The position numbers and the translations under genes are program-made. Of a stretch of DNA of 64,000 nucleotides, positions 42,352 through 51,667 are shown in pieces. The first letter of the stretch is position 1, and the number at the start of each line of letters is the position of its first letter. The notes under the pieces were generated by a model. The model was not told the DNA's origin. It saw only the letters and a list, made by a program, of their open reading frames with translations, and searched no databases. Origin of the DNA: Candidatus Enterocloster excrementipullorum (GTDB taxonomy: Bacteria; Bacillota; Clostridia; Lachnospirales; Lachnospiraceae); assembly GCA_019119575.1 (NCBI GenBank), contig DWWT01000058.1, positions 22,437 to 86,436 of the forward strand, written 5' to 3'.

Positions 42352-43599
42352 CTACTCCAAAAGTTCCGGAGCCAGAAGGCGGACAATGGCGGGACGGACC
42401 CCGAGGAATTGAAGAAGCGCTCTGAGCTCCTTTCCGTTTTTCCCCGCTCCGGCAGAATACGGCCCGGCTTTTTCTTCCCCGGCGGGACCGGGCTCTTTCT
42501 GGCGCACGGCCCGGATCAGGATATTCTTCGGGGTGTGCTCCATATCGATGAACTCAAGGATCTGGGTCCGATATCCCAGATATTCCAGAACCTGGGCCCG
42601 AATCCCGTCGGTAAAGAGGGCTGCCGCCCGCTCTTTTAACAGGCCGTAATGGAATACAGGCTGCAGGATCTCATTTTTCATCTGCCGGTTCAGCTCGTGC
42701 TGGCAGCAGGGCACGGAAAGGATGACGCGGGCGCCCCATTTCACCGCCTTTTCCAGCGCATAGTCCGTGGCCAGATCGCAGGCGTGAAGGGTGACCACCA
42801 TATCCACCTGATCCGCCCCTTCATAGGAGGCAATGTCGCCCTGAAGAAAGGTAAGTCCCTCGTATCCGTATTTCTCCGCAAGGCGGCCGCAGTTCTCAAT
42901 CACATCCGCTTTCAGGTCAAGCCCGATGATCCGCACGGCGTATTTTTTGCACACCTTCAGATAATAGTACATGGCAAAGGTCAAATACGATTTGCCGCAG
43001 CCAAAGTCGATGATCGTGATCTCCCGCCCGCAGTCCAGGCTCGGAAGGACATCCCGGATAAATTCCAGAAAGCGGTTGATCTGCCGGTACTTGTCGTACC
43101 GGCTTTGAACAATCTTTCCCTCCGCCGTCATGACTCCCAAATCCACCAAAAACGGCACGGGCTCTCCCTCCGGCAGGATATACTGCTTCTTCCGGTTGTG
43201 ATCCGCCGCCCGGGAAGGCGCCTGGATGACCGCCTGCTGCGCAGATCCCCGGGCTGGCGTCTGCAGACGCTTTACCTTTACGGTGACCTTCCCTTTCTTG
43301 CTCACAAGCACCTGCCCCTGGCCGATCAGAGACTGCATCTGCGCCTGGCCGAACTGCTCTTCCAGGGCCTTTTCCACATAGTCCGCAGCCTCTGCCTTTT
43401 CCATATTTCTGTGAAACGCCTGGGTTCCCCGCTGTTCCTCAGCCTGGAAAACGGTCCTTCCCTTGAGCGTGACAGGCCGCAGGCGCACCTTCCCGGCCCC
43501 CTCCTGCCCGCGCGGCTTGCTGAGGACGATCTGCTGCAGGGATTCATTTAAAAAATAATCCAGGGCCTCCGCAAGACGCCCCTTTTCTTCCTGGTTCAT
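42352..43599 (-). CDS. SAM-dependent methyltransferase (Methyltransf_32/METTL25-like)
   Basis: A 415-residue cytoplasmic protein. Start at 43599 (MNQEEKGRLAEALDYF), with GGAGGAAAG upstream; a 98-residue extension upstream reads through the HAD gene in another frame and is rejected. The N-terminal 180 residues are a less conserved domain. The methyltransferase core follows: ITIIDFGCGKSYLTFAMYYY (SAM site) near 210, VVTLHACDLATDYAL near 285 and VILSVPCCQHELNRQM near 305. This CDLATD / PCCQHE pattern resembles PF13679 enzymes. The substrate, probably RNA or protein, is unknown. Confidence 0.82.
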   Translation of the reverse strand: MNQEEKGRLAEALDYFLNESLQQIVLSKPRGQEGAGKVRLRPVTLKGRTVFQAEEQRGTQAFHRNMEKAEAADYVEKALEEQFGQAQMQSLIGQGQVLVSKKGKVTVKVKRLQTPARGSAQQAVIQAPSRAADHNRKKQYILPEGEPVPFLVDLGVMTAEGKIVQSRYDKYRQINRFLEFIRDVLPSLDCGREITIIDFGCGKSYLTFAMYYYLKVCKKYAVRIIGLDLKADVIENCGRLAEKYGYEGLTFLQGDIASYEGADQVDMVVTLHACDLATDYALEKAVKWGARVILSVPCCQHELNRQMKNEILQPVFHYGLLKERAAALFTDGIRAQVLEYLGYRTQILEFIDMEHTPKNILIRAVRQKEPGPAGEEKAGPYSAGAGKNGKELRALLQFLGVRPAIVRLLAPELLE

Positions 43600-43631
43600 T
43601 TCTTTCCTCCTGATCCTTACGCGTCTGCCGA

Positions 43632-44272
43632 TTATCCCAAAATTTTTTCCGCGATCCCGGGCAGCTCCGCAAGGGAGGAGATAATCGCATCCGCTCCCTC
43701 CGCCTCGCCGAATCCGTAGGAGGCAAATACAAAAAGGGGATCCCTGCCTGGCGGGAGGCTTCCTGGTCCATGGCCGTGTCCCCCACGTAAAAGCATTTCT
43801 CCAGCCCGTTCCGCTCCATAACCAGACGGATATTGTCGCCTTTCGGCCGTCCCGTGGCCCCAAAGCACTCGGTGTCCGCGACGTATGCGCCAATGCCGCA
43901 GGAAGCCATCAGGGCCTCAATATACCCCGTTTGGCAGTTGCTCACGATAAAAAGCGCATACCGGCTGCTGAGGGCAGAGAGGACGGAAACCATATGGGGA
44001 TACATATCGCCCGGATGGGCGGCAAGATATTCGTTTTCGTACTCCATGCACGCCTCCATCACCTCCGTCCGCTTTGCCGGTTCAAGAAACGGGAAAAGGT
44101 CATCCCCGATGGCATCCATGGTCTTTCCCATATTGCGGTACATATCCTCCGGCGTGATTCTTCTTTCCACCTCCGGATACCGTCTTTTCAGCACCTCATT
44201 CCAGGACTGGGCCACCGGGACTGCCGAATCCCACAGCGTTCCGTCCACATCAAAAATGATTCCCTTTTTCAT
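43632..44272 (-). pseudogene. HAD-superfamily phosphatase with a single-base frameshift
   Basis: From the ATG at 44272 the frame encodes a typical HAD hydrolase: GIIFDVDGTLWDS at residues 4-16, FIVSNCQTGYIEAL near 105, and GDTAMDQEASRQAG near 165. At plus 43731-43742 (CCCCTTTTTG on the minus strand) the frame shifts. The in-frame product runs on to 43544 with unrelated sequence, whereas the other frame gives the expected ending FVFASYGFGEAEGADAIISS... and stops at 43632, just before the methyltransferase ribosome site. One extra T in the run of five restores the gene. It may be a real lesion, slippage or a base-calling error. Confidence 0.75.
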
Positions 44273-44909
44273 CGCTGGTCTCCTTCCAATTGCTCCGCAG
44301 AAGCTCGGGATACGCTTCCAGATGGGCATAATCATTGAACCGCTCTACCGTAAAGCTCCGCCGTTTTTCGTCCCAGGAAAGCTCCGTGATGCCGCAGTTC
44401 TCCAATTCTCTCCCCAGGCTTCTCCACCGCGCCAGAGGCATATGGAGAATGTGGGCGGTCACCGCCCGGATCACGCCGCCGTGGGTGACCACCGCTGCGC
44501 GCTCCGCCCCGCTTTCCGCAATCTGCAGGAGCGCGGGCATGGCTCGGCGCACCACATCCCCGGCGCACTCTCCGCCCGGATAGGGAATATCTTCCTCCAT
44601 CCGGCTCTCCCTCTCCTTAAAATCCGCAAAACGGATGCGGATCGCATCGTCGGAAAGGCCGGTGAGCTCCCCGAAGGAGATTTCACGAAGCTCCGGCAGA
44701 ACCGTGTGCTCCACATTCCAGTAAAGATTGGCCGCCTGGGCTGTCTGCACTGCCCGGATCAGATCGCTGGAGTACACGGCCTGGATATTGGTCTTAAAAA
44801 GCCGTTCTCCCAAAAAAGCCGCCTGGCGGAAGCCCTCCGGGCTCAAATCCACATCCACATTGCAAAGGCGGCTGCTCTGCCGCCCGTGCCGTATCAGGTA
44901 TATCCGCAT
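44250..44909 (-). CDS. Histidine phosphatase family protein
   Basis: A 219-residue cytoplasmic phosphatase of the phosphoglycerate-mutase-like fold. LIRHGRQS near residue 5 holds the phosphorylated His; YSSDLIRAVQTAQ near 46 and VVTHGGVIRAVTAH near 140 provide the remaining catalytic Arg and His. The start at 44909 follows AAGGTAAGGGG. It overlaps the HAD gene start by 23 bp. The substrate is unknown; relatives act on phosphosugars, cobalamin precursors or phosphoglycerate. Confidence 0.88.
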   Translation of the reverse strand: MRIYLIRHGRQSSRLCNVDVDLSPEGFRQAAFLGERLFKTNIQAVYSSDLIRAVQTAQAANLYWNVEHTVLPELREISFGELTGLSDDAIRIRFADFKERESRMEEDIPYPGGECAGDVVRRAMPALLQIAESGAERAAVVTHGGVIRAVTAHILHMPLARWRSLGRELENCGITELSWDEKRRSFTVERFNDYAHLEAYPELLRSNWKETSDEKGNHF

Positions 44910-44931
44910 ATTGACGCCCCTTACCTTACCA

Positions 44932-46296
44932 TCAATTTTTAAAGCTGTGAATGGGCGCAGGGATCCTTCCTCCCCTGGTGACAAATTTCTCACAGGAGAA
45001 TGGATTCACCGGCATAATGGGGGCATACCCCAGAAGGCCGCCGAACTCGGCTGTCTCCCCCACGCCCTTTCCGATCACCGGAATCAGGCGCACCGCCGTT
45101 GTCTTCTGGTTCACCATTCCGATCGCCGCCTCATCCGCGATGATGCCGGCAATGGTGGTGCTCTTCGTATCACCGGGTATGGCAATCATGTCCAGGCCCA
45201 CGGAGCAGACGCAGGTCATGGCCTCCAGCTTCTCCAGGGTCAGTGCGCCGGTGCCGACTGCGTCGATCATCCCCTGATCCTCGCTCACCGGAATAAATGC
45301 GCCGCTTAAGCCCCCCACATAGGAGGAAGCCATAACGCCTCCCTTTTTCACCTGGTCATTCAGCATGGCCAGGGCGGCTGTTGTCCCCGGCGCGCCCACC
45401 CGCTCCAGGCCGATCTCTTCCAGAATCTCCGCCACGCTGTCCCCCACTGCCGGAGTGGGCGCCAGGGACAGATCAATGATGCCGAAGGGCACGCCCAGCC
45501 GCTTTGACGCCTCCTGCGCCACCAGCTGGCCCACGCGGGTAATTTTAAAGGCTGTCCGCTTAATGGTCTCGCAGAGCACCTCAAAGTTGGCCCCTCTGGC
45601 CTGCTCCAGGGCTACCTTCACCACGCCCGGGCCGCTGACGCCCACATTGATCACGGCATCCGCCTCCGTGACGCCGTGGAAGGCTCCTGCCATAAAGGGA
45701 TTGTCATCCGGCGCATTGCAGAATACCACAAGCTTGGCGCAGCCCAGGCTGTCCCGGTCCGCAGTCGCTTTTGCTGTCTCCACCACGATCTCCCCCATAA
45801 GGTTTACCGCGTCCATATTGAGGCCGGTCTTGGTGGAGCCCACATTCACAGAGCTGCACACCCGTTCGGTCTGTGCCAGGGCCTCCGGGATGGAGAGAAT
45901 GAGATTTCTGTCCGCCTGGGTCATCCCCTTGCTCACCAGGGCCGAGTATCCGCCGATGAAATTGACGCCCACTTCCTTGGCCGCCTTGTCCAGAGTCCGG
46001 GCAATCGACACGAAATCCTCCGGGCAGCTGCACACCGAACCTCCCACCAGGGCGATGGGCGTCACGGAAATGCGCTTATTTACAATGGGGATGCCGAAAT
46101 CCCGCTCAATCTCCCGGCCCACGGACACCAGATTGCTCGCCAGGGAGGTAATCTTGCGGTAGATCTTTTCATTTACCCCCTCCAAGGTGGAATCCCCGCA
46201 GTCCAGGAGGCTGATGCCCATGGTTATGGTCCGGACATCCAGCTTCTCATGCTCGATCATGTTGTTGGTCTCATTTACCTCGTATATGTTGATCAT
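44932..46296 (-). CDS. PFL family protein (UPF0210)
   Basis: A 454-residue protein of the conserved UPF0210 family, whose fold resembles glycyl-radical enzymes. Signatures include [17 protein letters not shown] RTITMGISL near residue 24, [20 protein letters not shown] near 148, and [13 protein letters not shown] near 216. No glycyl-radical motif is seen at the C-terminus, so catalysis by a radical is not supported. It lies 9 bp after the ACT-domain gene, a widely conserved pair of unknown function. Confidence 0.92.
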   Translation of the reverse strand: MINIYEVNETNNMIEHEKLDVRTITMGISLLDCGDSTLEGVNEKIYRKITSLASNLVSVGREIERDFGIPIVNKRISVTPIALVGGSVCSCPEDFVSIARTLDKAAKEVGVNFIGGYSALVSKGMTQADRNLILSIPEALAQTERVCSSVNVGSTKTGLNMDAVNLMGEIVVETAKATADRDSLGCAKLVVFCNAPDDNPFMAGAFHGVTEADAVINVGVSGPGVVKVALEQARGANFEVLCETIKRTAFKITRVGQLVAQEASKRLGVPFGIIDLSLAPTPAVGDSVAEILEEIGLERVGAPGTTAALAMLNDQVKKGGVMASSYVGGLSGAFIPVSEDQGMIDAVGTGALTLEKLEAMTCVCSVGLDMIAIPGDTKSTTIAGIIADEAAIGMVNQKTTAVRLIPVIGKGVGETAEFGGLLGYAPIMPVNPFSCEKFVTRGGRIPAPIHSFKN

Positions 46297-46305
46297 AGCG
46301 CCCTC

Positions 46306-46578
46306 CTATATGCGGTGCATTTTTGTAAAAATTTCTTCCCTCTGGATCTTCACCTTTACCCCGATGGCCTCTCCCACTGCCGCCAAATCGTCCGCGGTCT
46401 CTCCGAAGGGCTTTGCCATATTGCTGATGTCCACGATCATCATCATGTTAAAATATCCCTGCACGATGGTCTGGGATATATCCAGAATATTGATCTGATT
46501 CTCCGCCAGGTACGTGCAGACCTTTGCGATGATACCCACCGTGTCTTTTCCAACTACCGTAATAATCGCCTTGCTCAT
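46306..46578 (-). CDS. ACT domain protein (UPF0237)
   Basis: A 90-residue single ACT-domain protein (MSKAIITVVGKDTVGIIAKV at its start). ACT domains bind amino acids or similar effectors. The start at 46578 has AGAGAGGAG upstream, and the nine-residue extension to 46605 overlaps that site. It is almost always paired with UPF0210, as here, and may act as its regulatory subunit. Confidence 0.92.
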   Translation of the reverse strand: MSKAIITVVGKDTVGIIAKVCTYLAENQINILDISQTIVQGYFNMMMIVDISNMAKPFGETADDLAAVGEAIGVKVKIQREEIFTKMHRI

Positions 46579-46595
46579 TTTTTCTCCTCTCTCCG

Positions 46596-47393
46596 TTACA
46601 GGCATACAATCTCGCTCATCCGGTCCCTGTGGGCCACAGAAATAGAAAAATCCGACGCGCCGTAGGGGCAGTCTCCCTCGTCAATCTCCAGGCGCACGGT
46701 CTCGTAGGCCAGTTCCTCGTAATTGTTCTCCCGGCTCAGATGACCCAGAAGAATTTTCTTCATGTTGTCGTGAAGAATATAGCTCAGCAGCCGGCCCGCG
46801 TTCTCATTTGACAGATGGCCCCTGTCTCCCAGAATGCGCCGCTTCAGATAGTAGGGATAGGGCCCTGTCTCCAGCATGCGCACATCGTGGTTGGATTCCA
46901 GCAAAATGGCGTCAAGCCCTTCCAGGTGCTGGATTATGTAGGGATCGAAATGGCCCATGTCCGTGGCCACCGCCACCGTTCTGCTGCCGTTTTTCACCCG
47001 GTAGGCCACAGGATCCGCCGCATCGTGGTCAATGGAAAAGGCCTTGATCGTCAGATCTCCCAGGGAAAAATCCACATCCGGGGAAATGGGGCGCAGAAGC
47101 CCCCTGTCAATGGCCCCCAAACTGGACGTGGAAGCGATTTGCTCCAGTGTGGCGCGGGTTCCGTATATGGGCAGATGGTGCTTGCGCGAGAGGACGCCCA
47201 GCCCCTTAATATGGTCTGAGTGCTCATGGGTGATCAGAATTCCATCCATCTCCCCGCCCTTTAAGCCGATCTCATTTAATCCCTGTTCAATGCGCTTGTT
47301 GCTGATTCCCGCATCCACCAGGATGTGGGTGCTCTCCGAGCCTATGTAAATGCAGTTTCCGCTGCTGCCGCTGGCTATACTTACCATTCTCAT
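46596..47393 (-). CDS. Metallo-beta-lactamase fold hydrolase, YycJ/WalJ-like
   Basis: A 265-residue protein. It opens with SIASGSSGNCIYIGSESTHIL, the characteristic YycJ start, and carries the metal motif ITHEHSDHIKGLGVL near residue 53, ATDMGHF near 142 and a late GHLSRENN near 215. YycJ proteins are putative 5'-3' exonucleases linked to DNA repair. It sits between coaE and the ACT-domain gene in the leftward group. Confidence 0.88.
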   Translation of the reverse strand: MRMVSIASGSSGNCIYIGSESTHILVDAGISNKRIEQGLNEIGLKGGEMDGILITHEHSDHIKGLGVLSRKHHLPIYGTRATLEQIASTSSLGAIDRGLLRPISPDVDFSLGDLTIKAFSIDHDAADPVAYRVKNGSRTVAVATDMGHFDPYIIQHLEGLDAILLESNHDVRMLETGPYPYYLKRRILGDRGHLSNENAGRLLSYILHDNMKKILLGHLSRENNYEELAYETVRLEIDEGDCPYGASDFSISVAHRDRMSEIVCL

Positions 47394-47419
47394 GTGTCAT
47401 TCTGTCCTTTTATTTTGTT

Positions 47420-48091
47420 TCACCGTTCAGGCCATCCCGAATCGCTGCCGTTTCGCTGCTTTTGCTGCTGTTTCGCTGCTTTTAAGGGAATTCCCCGCTC
47501 GGCCAGGAGCCGGTCAATCTGCTTCCGGGTCTGCTCCGGGGAACCGCTGTTGTCCAGGCGTTCGTCCGCCTGGCCTGCAAAGGTCTCTTCGTCCGCCTGG
47601 CTGGCCATGATATCCCGGATTTTCTCCGCGGAATATCCCCGGCTCTCCCGCAGGCGGGCAGCCCGAATCTCCTCCGAAGTATAAAGATACCATATTTCCC
47701 TGCAGCTGTCACGAAATTCTTTTCCCGGAACAGCGGTTTCTATGACCACAGGGCCATTCCGAAAGGCAGCCGCTTCCTCCCGCACCGCTTTCCACACCAA
47801 GGGATGGATGGCCGCATCGGACTGCCTGCGCTTTTCAGGTTCCCTGAACATCCGCTCTGCCAGAACCGGGCGGCAGATCGCCCCCGACGCATCCAGGATA
47901 TCCGCACCGAAAAGGCGCACCGCTGTCTGAAATCCTTCCATTCCCGGTTCCATAAGCCGTCTCGCCGTCAGATCCGTCTGAATCACGTGAAAGCCGTAGG
48001 CCTCTTCCAGATAGGAAAGAACCGTACTCTTGCCCGCTCCCACGCCGCCGGTCAGCCCCAGGAGAAATCCCTGTCCTCTTCTATTTTCCAT
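47420..48091 (-). CDS. coaE: Dephospho-CoA kinase
   Basis: A 223-residue kinase for the last step of coenzyme A synthesis. Walker A is GLTGGVGAGKST (near residue 12), followed by VIQTDLTARRLMEPG, where the conserved Asp lies. HPLVW near 115 and ETAVPGKE near 138 fit the CoA-binding region. Start at 48091 after AAAAGGAGAG. It follows polA by 83 bp, a common pairing in Bacillota. Confidence 0.94.
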   Translation of the reverse strand: MENRRGQGFLLGLTGGVGAGKSTVLSYLEEAYGFHVIQTDLTARRLMEPGMEGFQTAVRLFGADILDASGAICRPVLAERMFREPEKRRQSDAAIHPLVWKAVREEAAAFRNGPVVIETAVPGKEFRDSCREIWYLYTSEEIRAARLRESRGYSAEKIRDIMASQADEETFAGQADERLDNSGSPEQTRKQIDRLLAERGIPLKAAKQQQKQRNGSDSGWPER

Positions 48092-48174
48092 CTGCTCTCC
48101 TTTTCTCCGCACACCGGCGGCGGCCGTTTCCTTCGCGCTGGCAGCCGCCGTTCCCTCCTTGTCAGCAGCGGCGT

Positions 48175-50919
48175 TTACTTCGCGTCAAACCAGGAGCTTC
48201 CTGCCTGCGCCTCCACCTCCAGGGACACTTTTAAATCCGCCGCATGCTTCATCTTATCCACCAGGATTTCCCGCACTTCGTCCACCTCGTCCGCGGCCGT
48301 CTCTACCAGGAGCTCATCGTGGATCTGCAGCACAATCCGCGACTTCAGGCCCCGGGCTGCCAGCTCCCGGTCCACGGCAATCATGGCGATCTTCATGATA
48401 TCCGCCGCCGTGCCCTGGATCGGGGAATTCATCGCCACCCGCTCCCCGAACTGGCGCTGCATGAAATTGGAAGACTTAAGTTCCGGGATCGGCCTGCGCC
48501 TGCCGTAGAGCGTGGTCACATATCCCTGCTCCTTGGCATGGTTCACCAGCCCGTCCAGAAATGCCTTCACGCCGGGGTATGTCTCAAAATACCGGTTGAT
48601 ATATTCCTTGGCCTCCTTCTGGGAGATGCTTAAATCCTCGCTCAGCCCAAATGCGCTGATGCCGTAGACAATGCCGAAGTTCACCGCCTTGGCGTTGCGC
48701 CGCAGCTCCGGCGTCACCTCCGCCAGCGGTACATGGAACACCTGGGAGGCAGTAGCCGCATGAATATCCTGGGAAGACCGGTAGGCCGCAATCAAATGTT
48801 CATCCCCTGACATGTGCGCCAGAATCCGCAGCTCAATCTGGGAATAGTCCGCGTCCAGAAATACGCAGCCCTCCTTTGGCACAAATACCTTCCGGATCTC
48901 CCGGCCCAGCTCCATGCGCACCGGGATGTTCTGCAGGTTGGGCTCTGTGCTGCTGATCCGCCCCGTAGCTGTAATGGTCTGATTGAACCGTCCGTGGATT
49001 CTGCCGTCTTCCTGAATAAAAGCAGCCAGCCCTTCCGCATAGGTGGAGCTCAGCTTTGTGAGCTGGCGGTAATCCAGAATCTTGCGGATCACCGGATGAT
49101 CCGGAGCCAGCTTTTCCAGCACATCCGCCGCCGTGGAGTATCCGGTCTTTGTCTTCTTTCCGCCGGGAAGCTTCATTTCCCCGAAAAGGATCTCTCCCAG
49201 CTGCTTGGGAGAATTGATGTTGAACTCCCTTCCCGTGTCCGCGTAAATCTCCTTTTCCAGCCGGGCAATACCCTCTTTCAAACGGGCACCGTATGCTGCC
49301 AGCTCTTCCCGTTCTACCTTAACCCCTTCTTTTTCCATGTGGTACAGGCTGTAGATCAGAGGCATCTCAATCTCCCGGTACAGCCGGTCCATCCCCGTAT
49401 CCGCAAGCTTCTCCAGAAGGACAGGCCCCGCTTTCCAGACCGCATAGCCCATATAGCAGGCGCACGCAGCGGCTTTTTCCTCTCCCCGCGCCAGGGCGTC
49501 TCCCGCGTCCTCCTTTCCCAGAAGTTCGGTCCGGGAAGGCACAGACAGGCCGATATGGCCTCTGGACAGCTGATCATAATCGTATCCCTCTCCAAGGGGA
49601 TCCAAAAGGTATCCTGCCACCCCGGCGTCGAACACATTTGGCTTCTCCGCAAACTCCAGCAGATGCAGCAGAGCCTTCAAATCCAAAACCCAGACCGGCC
49701 CTGTCCGTCTCTCCAAAAGCTTTGCACTCTGTTCCCGGAGAAATTCCTCGGAAAGCCCGTCCCCTGCCCGGAGGCAGTATATCTCTTCCTCCCCCAGGGT
49801 CAGCGCGGCTCCCGCCAGACCAGGCAGCTTTGCCGCCTCCGTACCGGACAGTACCTCCCCCGCCTCGCTGAAGGAAAAGGTCATCTGCTCCGCCTGTATG
49901 GGCTCCTTCTCCCGGCAGAAAGAGCTTCCCAGAAGCTGGAATCCCACGAAGGGGCAGTTCATTGCCTTCTCAAACAGTTTTCCTGCCTCTTTTTCATTGG
50001 AAATGGTTTTAAAATGCGCCTGGATTCCCGGGCCGTCCTCTGCCTCACGGACCGACGCGTCAAAACGGGATAAAAAGGTCTTAAAGCCCAGCCGCTTCAT
50101 CTCCCGGAATGCCTCCGGCGTATAGAGATTCTCAATCCTGGCATCCTCATAGCGAAATTCCACGGGACAATCCGTGCAGATGGCCGCCAGCTCCTTGCTC
50201 ATCTGAGCCATGTCGTAATGCTCTTCCAGGGCCTTGCGCGCCCTGGGAGGCTTCACCTCGTCCAGATGAGCGCGGGCGTTCTCGATACTTCCAAAGGCCG
50301 CAATAATAGCCGTAGCCGTCTTCTCCCCAATGGAGGGAACGCCGGGAATATTGTCCGAAGCGTCGCCCATCAGCGCTTTCACATCGATAAATTCCGCAGG
50401 CGTCACCTGGTACTGGGCCTTCACGTCCTCGGGATAATAGTCGTAGATCTCCGTGCTTCCCCTGCTGGTCTTGGGGATCCGGATTTTGATGTGCGCATCC
50501 GCGAGCTGCAGAAGATCCCTGTCTCCGGATACCACGGACACTTCCACGCCTGCCGCCTGGCTGCGCTTTGCCACGGTTCCCAGGATGTCATCGGCCTCAT
50601 AGCCCTCCAGGGTCAAAATGGGAATCCCCATGGCCGCGAGGACTTCCTGCATCAGAGGCACCTGTTCCCTCAGTTCCTCCGGCATGGGCTTTCTCGTCCC
50701 CTTGTAATCCCCGTACATCTTGTGCCGGAACGTAGGAGCAGGCAGGTCAAAGGCCACAGCCAGATGATCCGCCTGCTCTTCCTCCAGAATCTTAAACATA
50801 ATATTGAGGAAGCCGTACACCGCATTGGTGTGAAGCCCCTCCGCATTGGTCAGATCCGGAACCCCGTAAAAGGCCCGGTTTAAAATACTGTGTCCGTCTA
50901 TCAAAACAAGTTTTTCCAT
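48175..50919 (-). CDS. polA: DNA polymerase I
   Basis: A 914-residue repair polymerase. Residues 1-290 are the 5'-3' nuclease (LIDGHSILNRAFYGVPDL, GYEADDILGTVAKRS, GDASDNIPGVPSIGEKTA). Residues 310-480 align with the 3'-5' exonuclease region but lack its acidic metal ligands, so proofreading is probably absent. The polymerase shows motif A DYSQIELRILAHMSGD (near 690), motif B RRNAKAVNFGIVYGISAFGL (near 735) and motif C QIHDELLVE (near 870). The start has AAGGAGA upstream. Confidence 0.97.
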   Translation of the reverse strand: MEKLVLIDGHSILNRAFYGVPDLTNAEGLHTNAVYGFLNIMFKILEEEQADHLAVAFDLPAPTFRHKMYGDYKGTRKPMPEELREQVPLMQEVLAAMGIPILTLEGYEADDILGTVAKRSQAAGVEVSVVSGDRDLLQLADAHIKIRIPKTSRGSTEIYDYYPEDVKAQYQVTPAEFIDVKALMGDASDNIPGVPSIGEKTATAIIAAFGSIENARAHLDEVKPPRARKALEEHYDMAQMSKELAAICTDCPVEFRYEDARIENLYTPEAFREMKRLGFKTFLSRFDASVREAEDGPGIQAHFKTISNEKEAGKLFEKAMNCPFVGFQLLGSSFCREKEPIQAEQMTFSFSEAGEVLSGTEAAKLPGLAGAALTLGEEEIYCLRAGDGLSEEFLREQSAKLLERRTGPVWVLDLKALLHLLEFAEKPNVFDAGVAGYLLDPLGEGYDYDQLSRGHIGLSVPSRTELLGKEDAGDALARGEEKAAACACYMGYAVWKAGPVLLEKLADTGMDRLYREIEMPLIYSLYHMEKEGVKVEREELAAYGARLKEGIARLEKEIYADTGREFNINSPKQLGEILFGEMKLPGGKKTKTGYSTAADVLEKLAPDHPVIRKILDYRQLTKLSSTYAEGLAAFIQEDGRIHGRFNQTITATGRISSTEPNLQNIPVRMELGREIRKVFVPKEGCVFLDADYSQIELRILAHMSGDEHLIAAYRSSQDIHAATASQVFHVPLAEVTPELRRNAKAVNFGIVYGISAFGLSEDLSISQKEAKEYINRYFETYPGVKAFLDGLVNHAKEQGYVTTLYGRRRPIPELKSSNFMQRQFGERVAMNSPIQGTAADIMKIAMIAVDRELAARGLKSRIVLQIHDELLVETAADEVDEVREILVDKMKHAADLKVSLEVEAQAGSSWFDAK

Positions 50920-51027
50920 TGATTCTCCTTTTTATTTCCGCAGGCAGTGCGCCGGATGGGCGCGCAGGCGCGTCCGCTTGGCGAATGCCGCGGGGTATGC
51001 ATCTTCCGTGCACTTGTATGCGCTCTG

Positions 51028-51372
51028 TCAAAGTCCTCCCTGACTCCAGATCCGTACCTGGATGATCAGGACGGCGAGAACGGACCAGAAGCACAGGGTG
51101 TTTACCGCGTACCGAGCCGCTTTCAGCAGATGCAGGCTGTGAATGCGCTGGCGTGATAAGGCCAGAGCGTTCTCCAGGGCCCCTTTTATATTGTAGGTTC
51201 CAGTTCCCTCGTCAAGCTGCCGTATGCCCACGTCCACGGTAAAATAGATTTCCAGCTCCTCCCGGCAGTCCGGACAGCTGTCAATGTGTTTTAAAAATTC
51301 TTCCAGCTCCTGGTCCGTAATACTCCCGTTGATATAGGGCGTAACCAGGCGCTGGGCCTCCCTGCAGGTCAT
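51028..51372 (-). CDS. Zinc-finger (zf-HC2) membrane protein, anti-sigma-like
   Basis: A 114-residue protein. The N-terminal MTCREAQRLVTPYINGSITD and HIDSCPDCREELE form a zf-HC2 motif (Cys, His, CxxC) as in ZAS-type anti-sigma factors. One C-terminal helix (ALCFW-type TLCFWSVLAVLIIQVRIW) anchors it. The ATG at 51372 has AAAGGAGAAAGG upstream. There is no sigma factor gene beside it; it lies 108 bp before polA in the same direction. Anti-sigma activity is possible but not shown. Confidence 0.75.
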   Translation of the reverse strand: MTCREAQRLVTPYINGSITDQELEEFLKHIDSCPDCREELEIYFTVDVGIRQLDEGTGTYNIKGALENALALSRQRIHSLHLLKAARYAVNTLCFWSVLAVLIIQVRIWSQGGL

Positions 51373-51463
51373 ATGGGCCTTTCTCCTTTCCTCTCAAAGC
51401 GGTTCGCTCCAAACTGTTACCATCATACAATAAATCATCCGCATTTTCAATTGTAAAAAATAC

Positions 51464-51492
51464 TTGCCAAACTTCCCCGGCTGTGATAGAAT
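51464..51492 (+). promoter_or_regulatory. Promoter of tRNA-Leu
   Basis: TTGCCA (51464-51469), a 17-bp spacer and TAGAAT (51487-51492) lie 14 bp before the tRNA. Confidence 0.75.
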
Positions 51493-51506
51493 GATTATCG
51501 TTGCAA

Positions 51507-51589
51507 GCCGGCGTGTCGGAATGGCAGACGAGGCAGACTCAAAATCTGTTGTGGGCAACCACGTGCGGGTTCAAGTCCCGCTGCCGGCA
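51507..51589 (+). tRNA. tRNA-Leu (anticodon CAA)
   Basis: An 83-nt type II tRNA. The acceptor arms GCCGGCG and TGCCGGC pair with one G-U, followed by discriminator A. The anticodon loop CTCAAAA gives anticodon CAA, decoding UUG. A long variable arm (TGTGGGCAACCACG) and the T-loop GGTTCAAGTCC are present. CCA is not encoded. It has its own promoter and terminator. Confidence 0.96.
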
Positions 51590-51592
51590 TTT

Positions 51593-51621
51593 AAAATCCA
51601 CGTTTTTACGTGGATTTTTTT
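51593..51621 (+). terminator. Terminator of tRNA-Leu
   Basis: AAAATCCACGT (51593-51603), loop TTTT and ACGTGGATTTT (51608-51618) form a perfect 11-bp stem that runs into further T. Confidence 0.92.
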
Positions 51622-51667
51622 AGATGTGAGATGGCCTTCTGCCGGATTTACTTTTTCGCCCCGCCCG

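Noticed and set aside
43544..43731. In-frame C-terminal extension of the HAD gene product
   Set aside because: The sequence after the T5 run is charged and unrelated to HAD proteins, while another frame gives the proper ending.
42352..43893. Longer 513-residue methyltransferase reading frame
   Set aside because: The extra 98 residues read through the HAD gene in a different frame; GGAGG and ATG at 43599 mark the real start.
48814..50073. 419-residue plus-strand open frame opposite polA
   Set aside because: Antisense shadow of DNA polymerase I without any coding signals.
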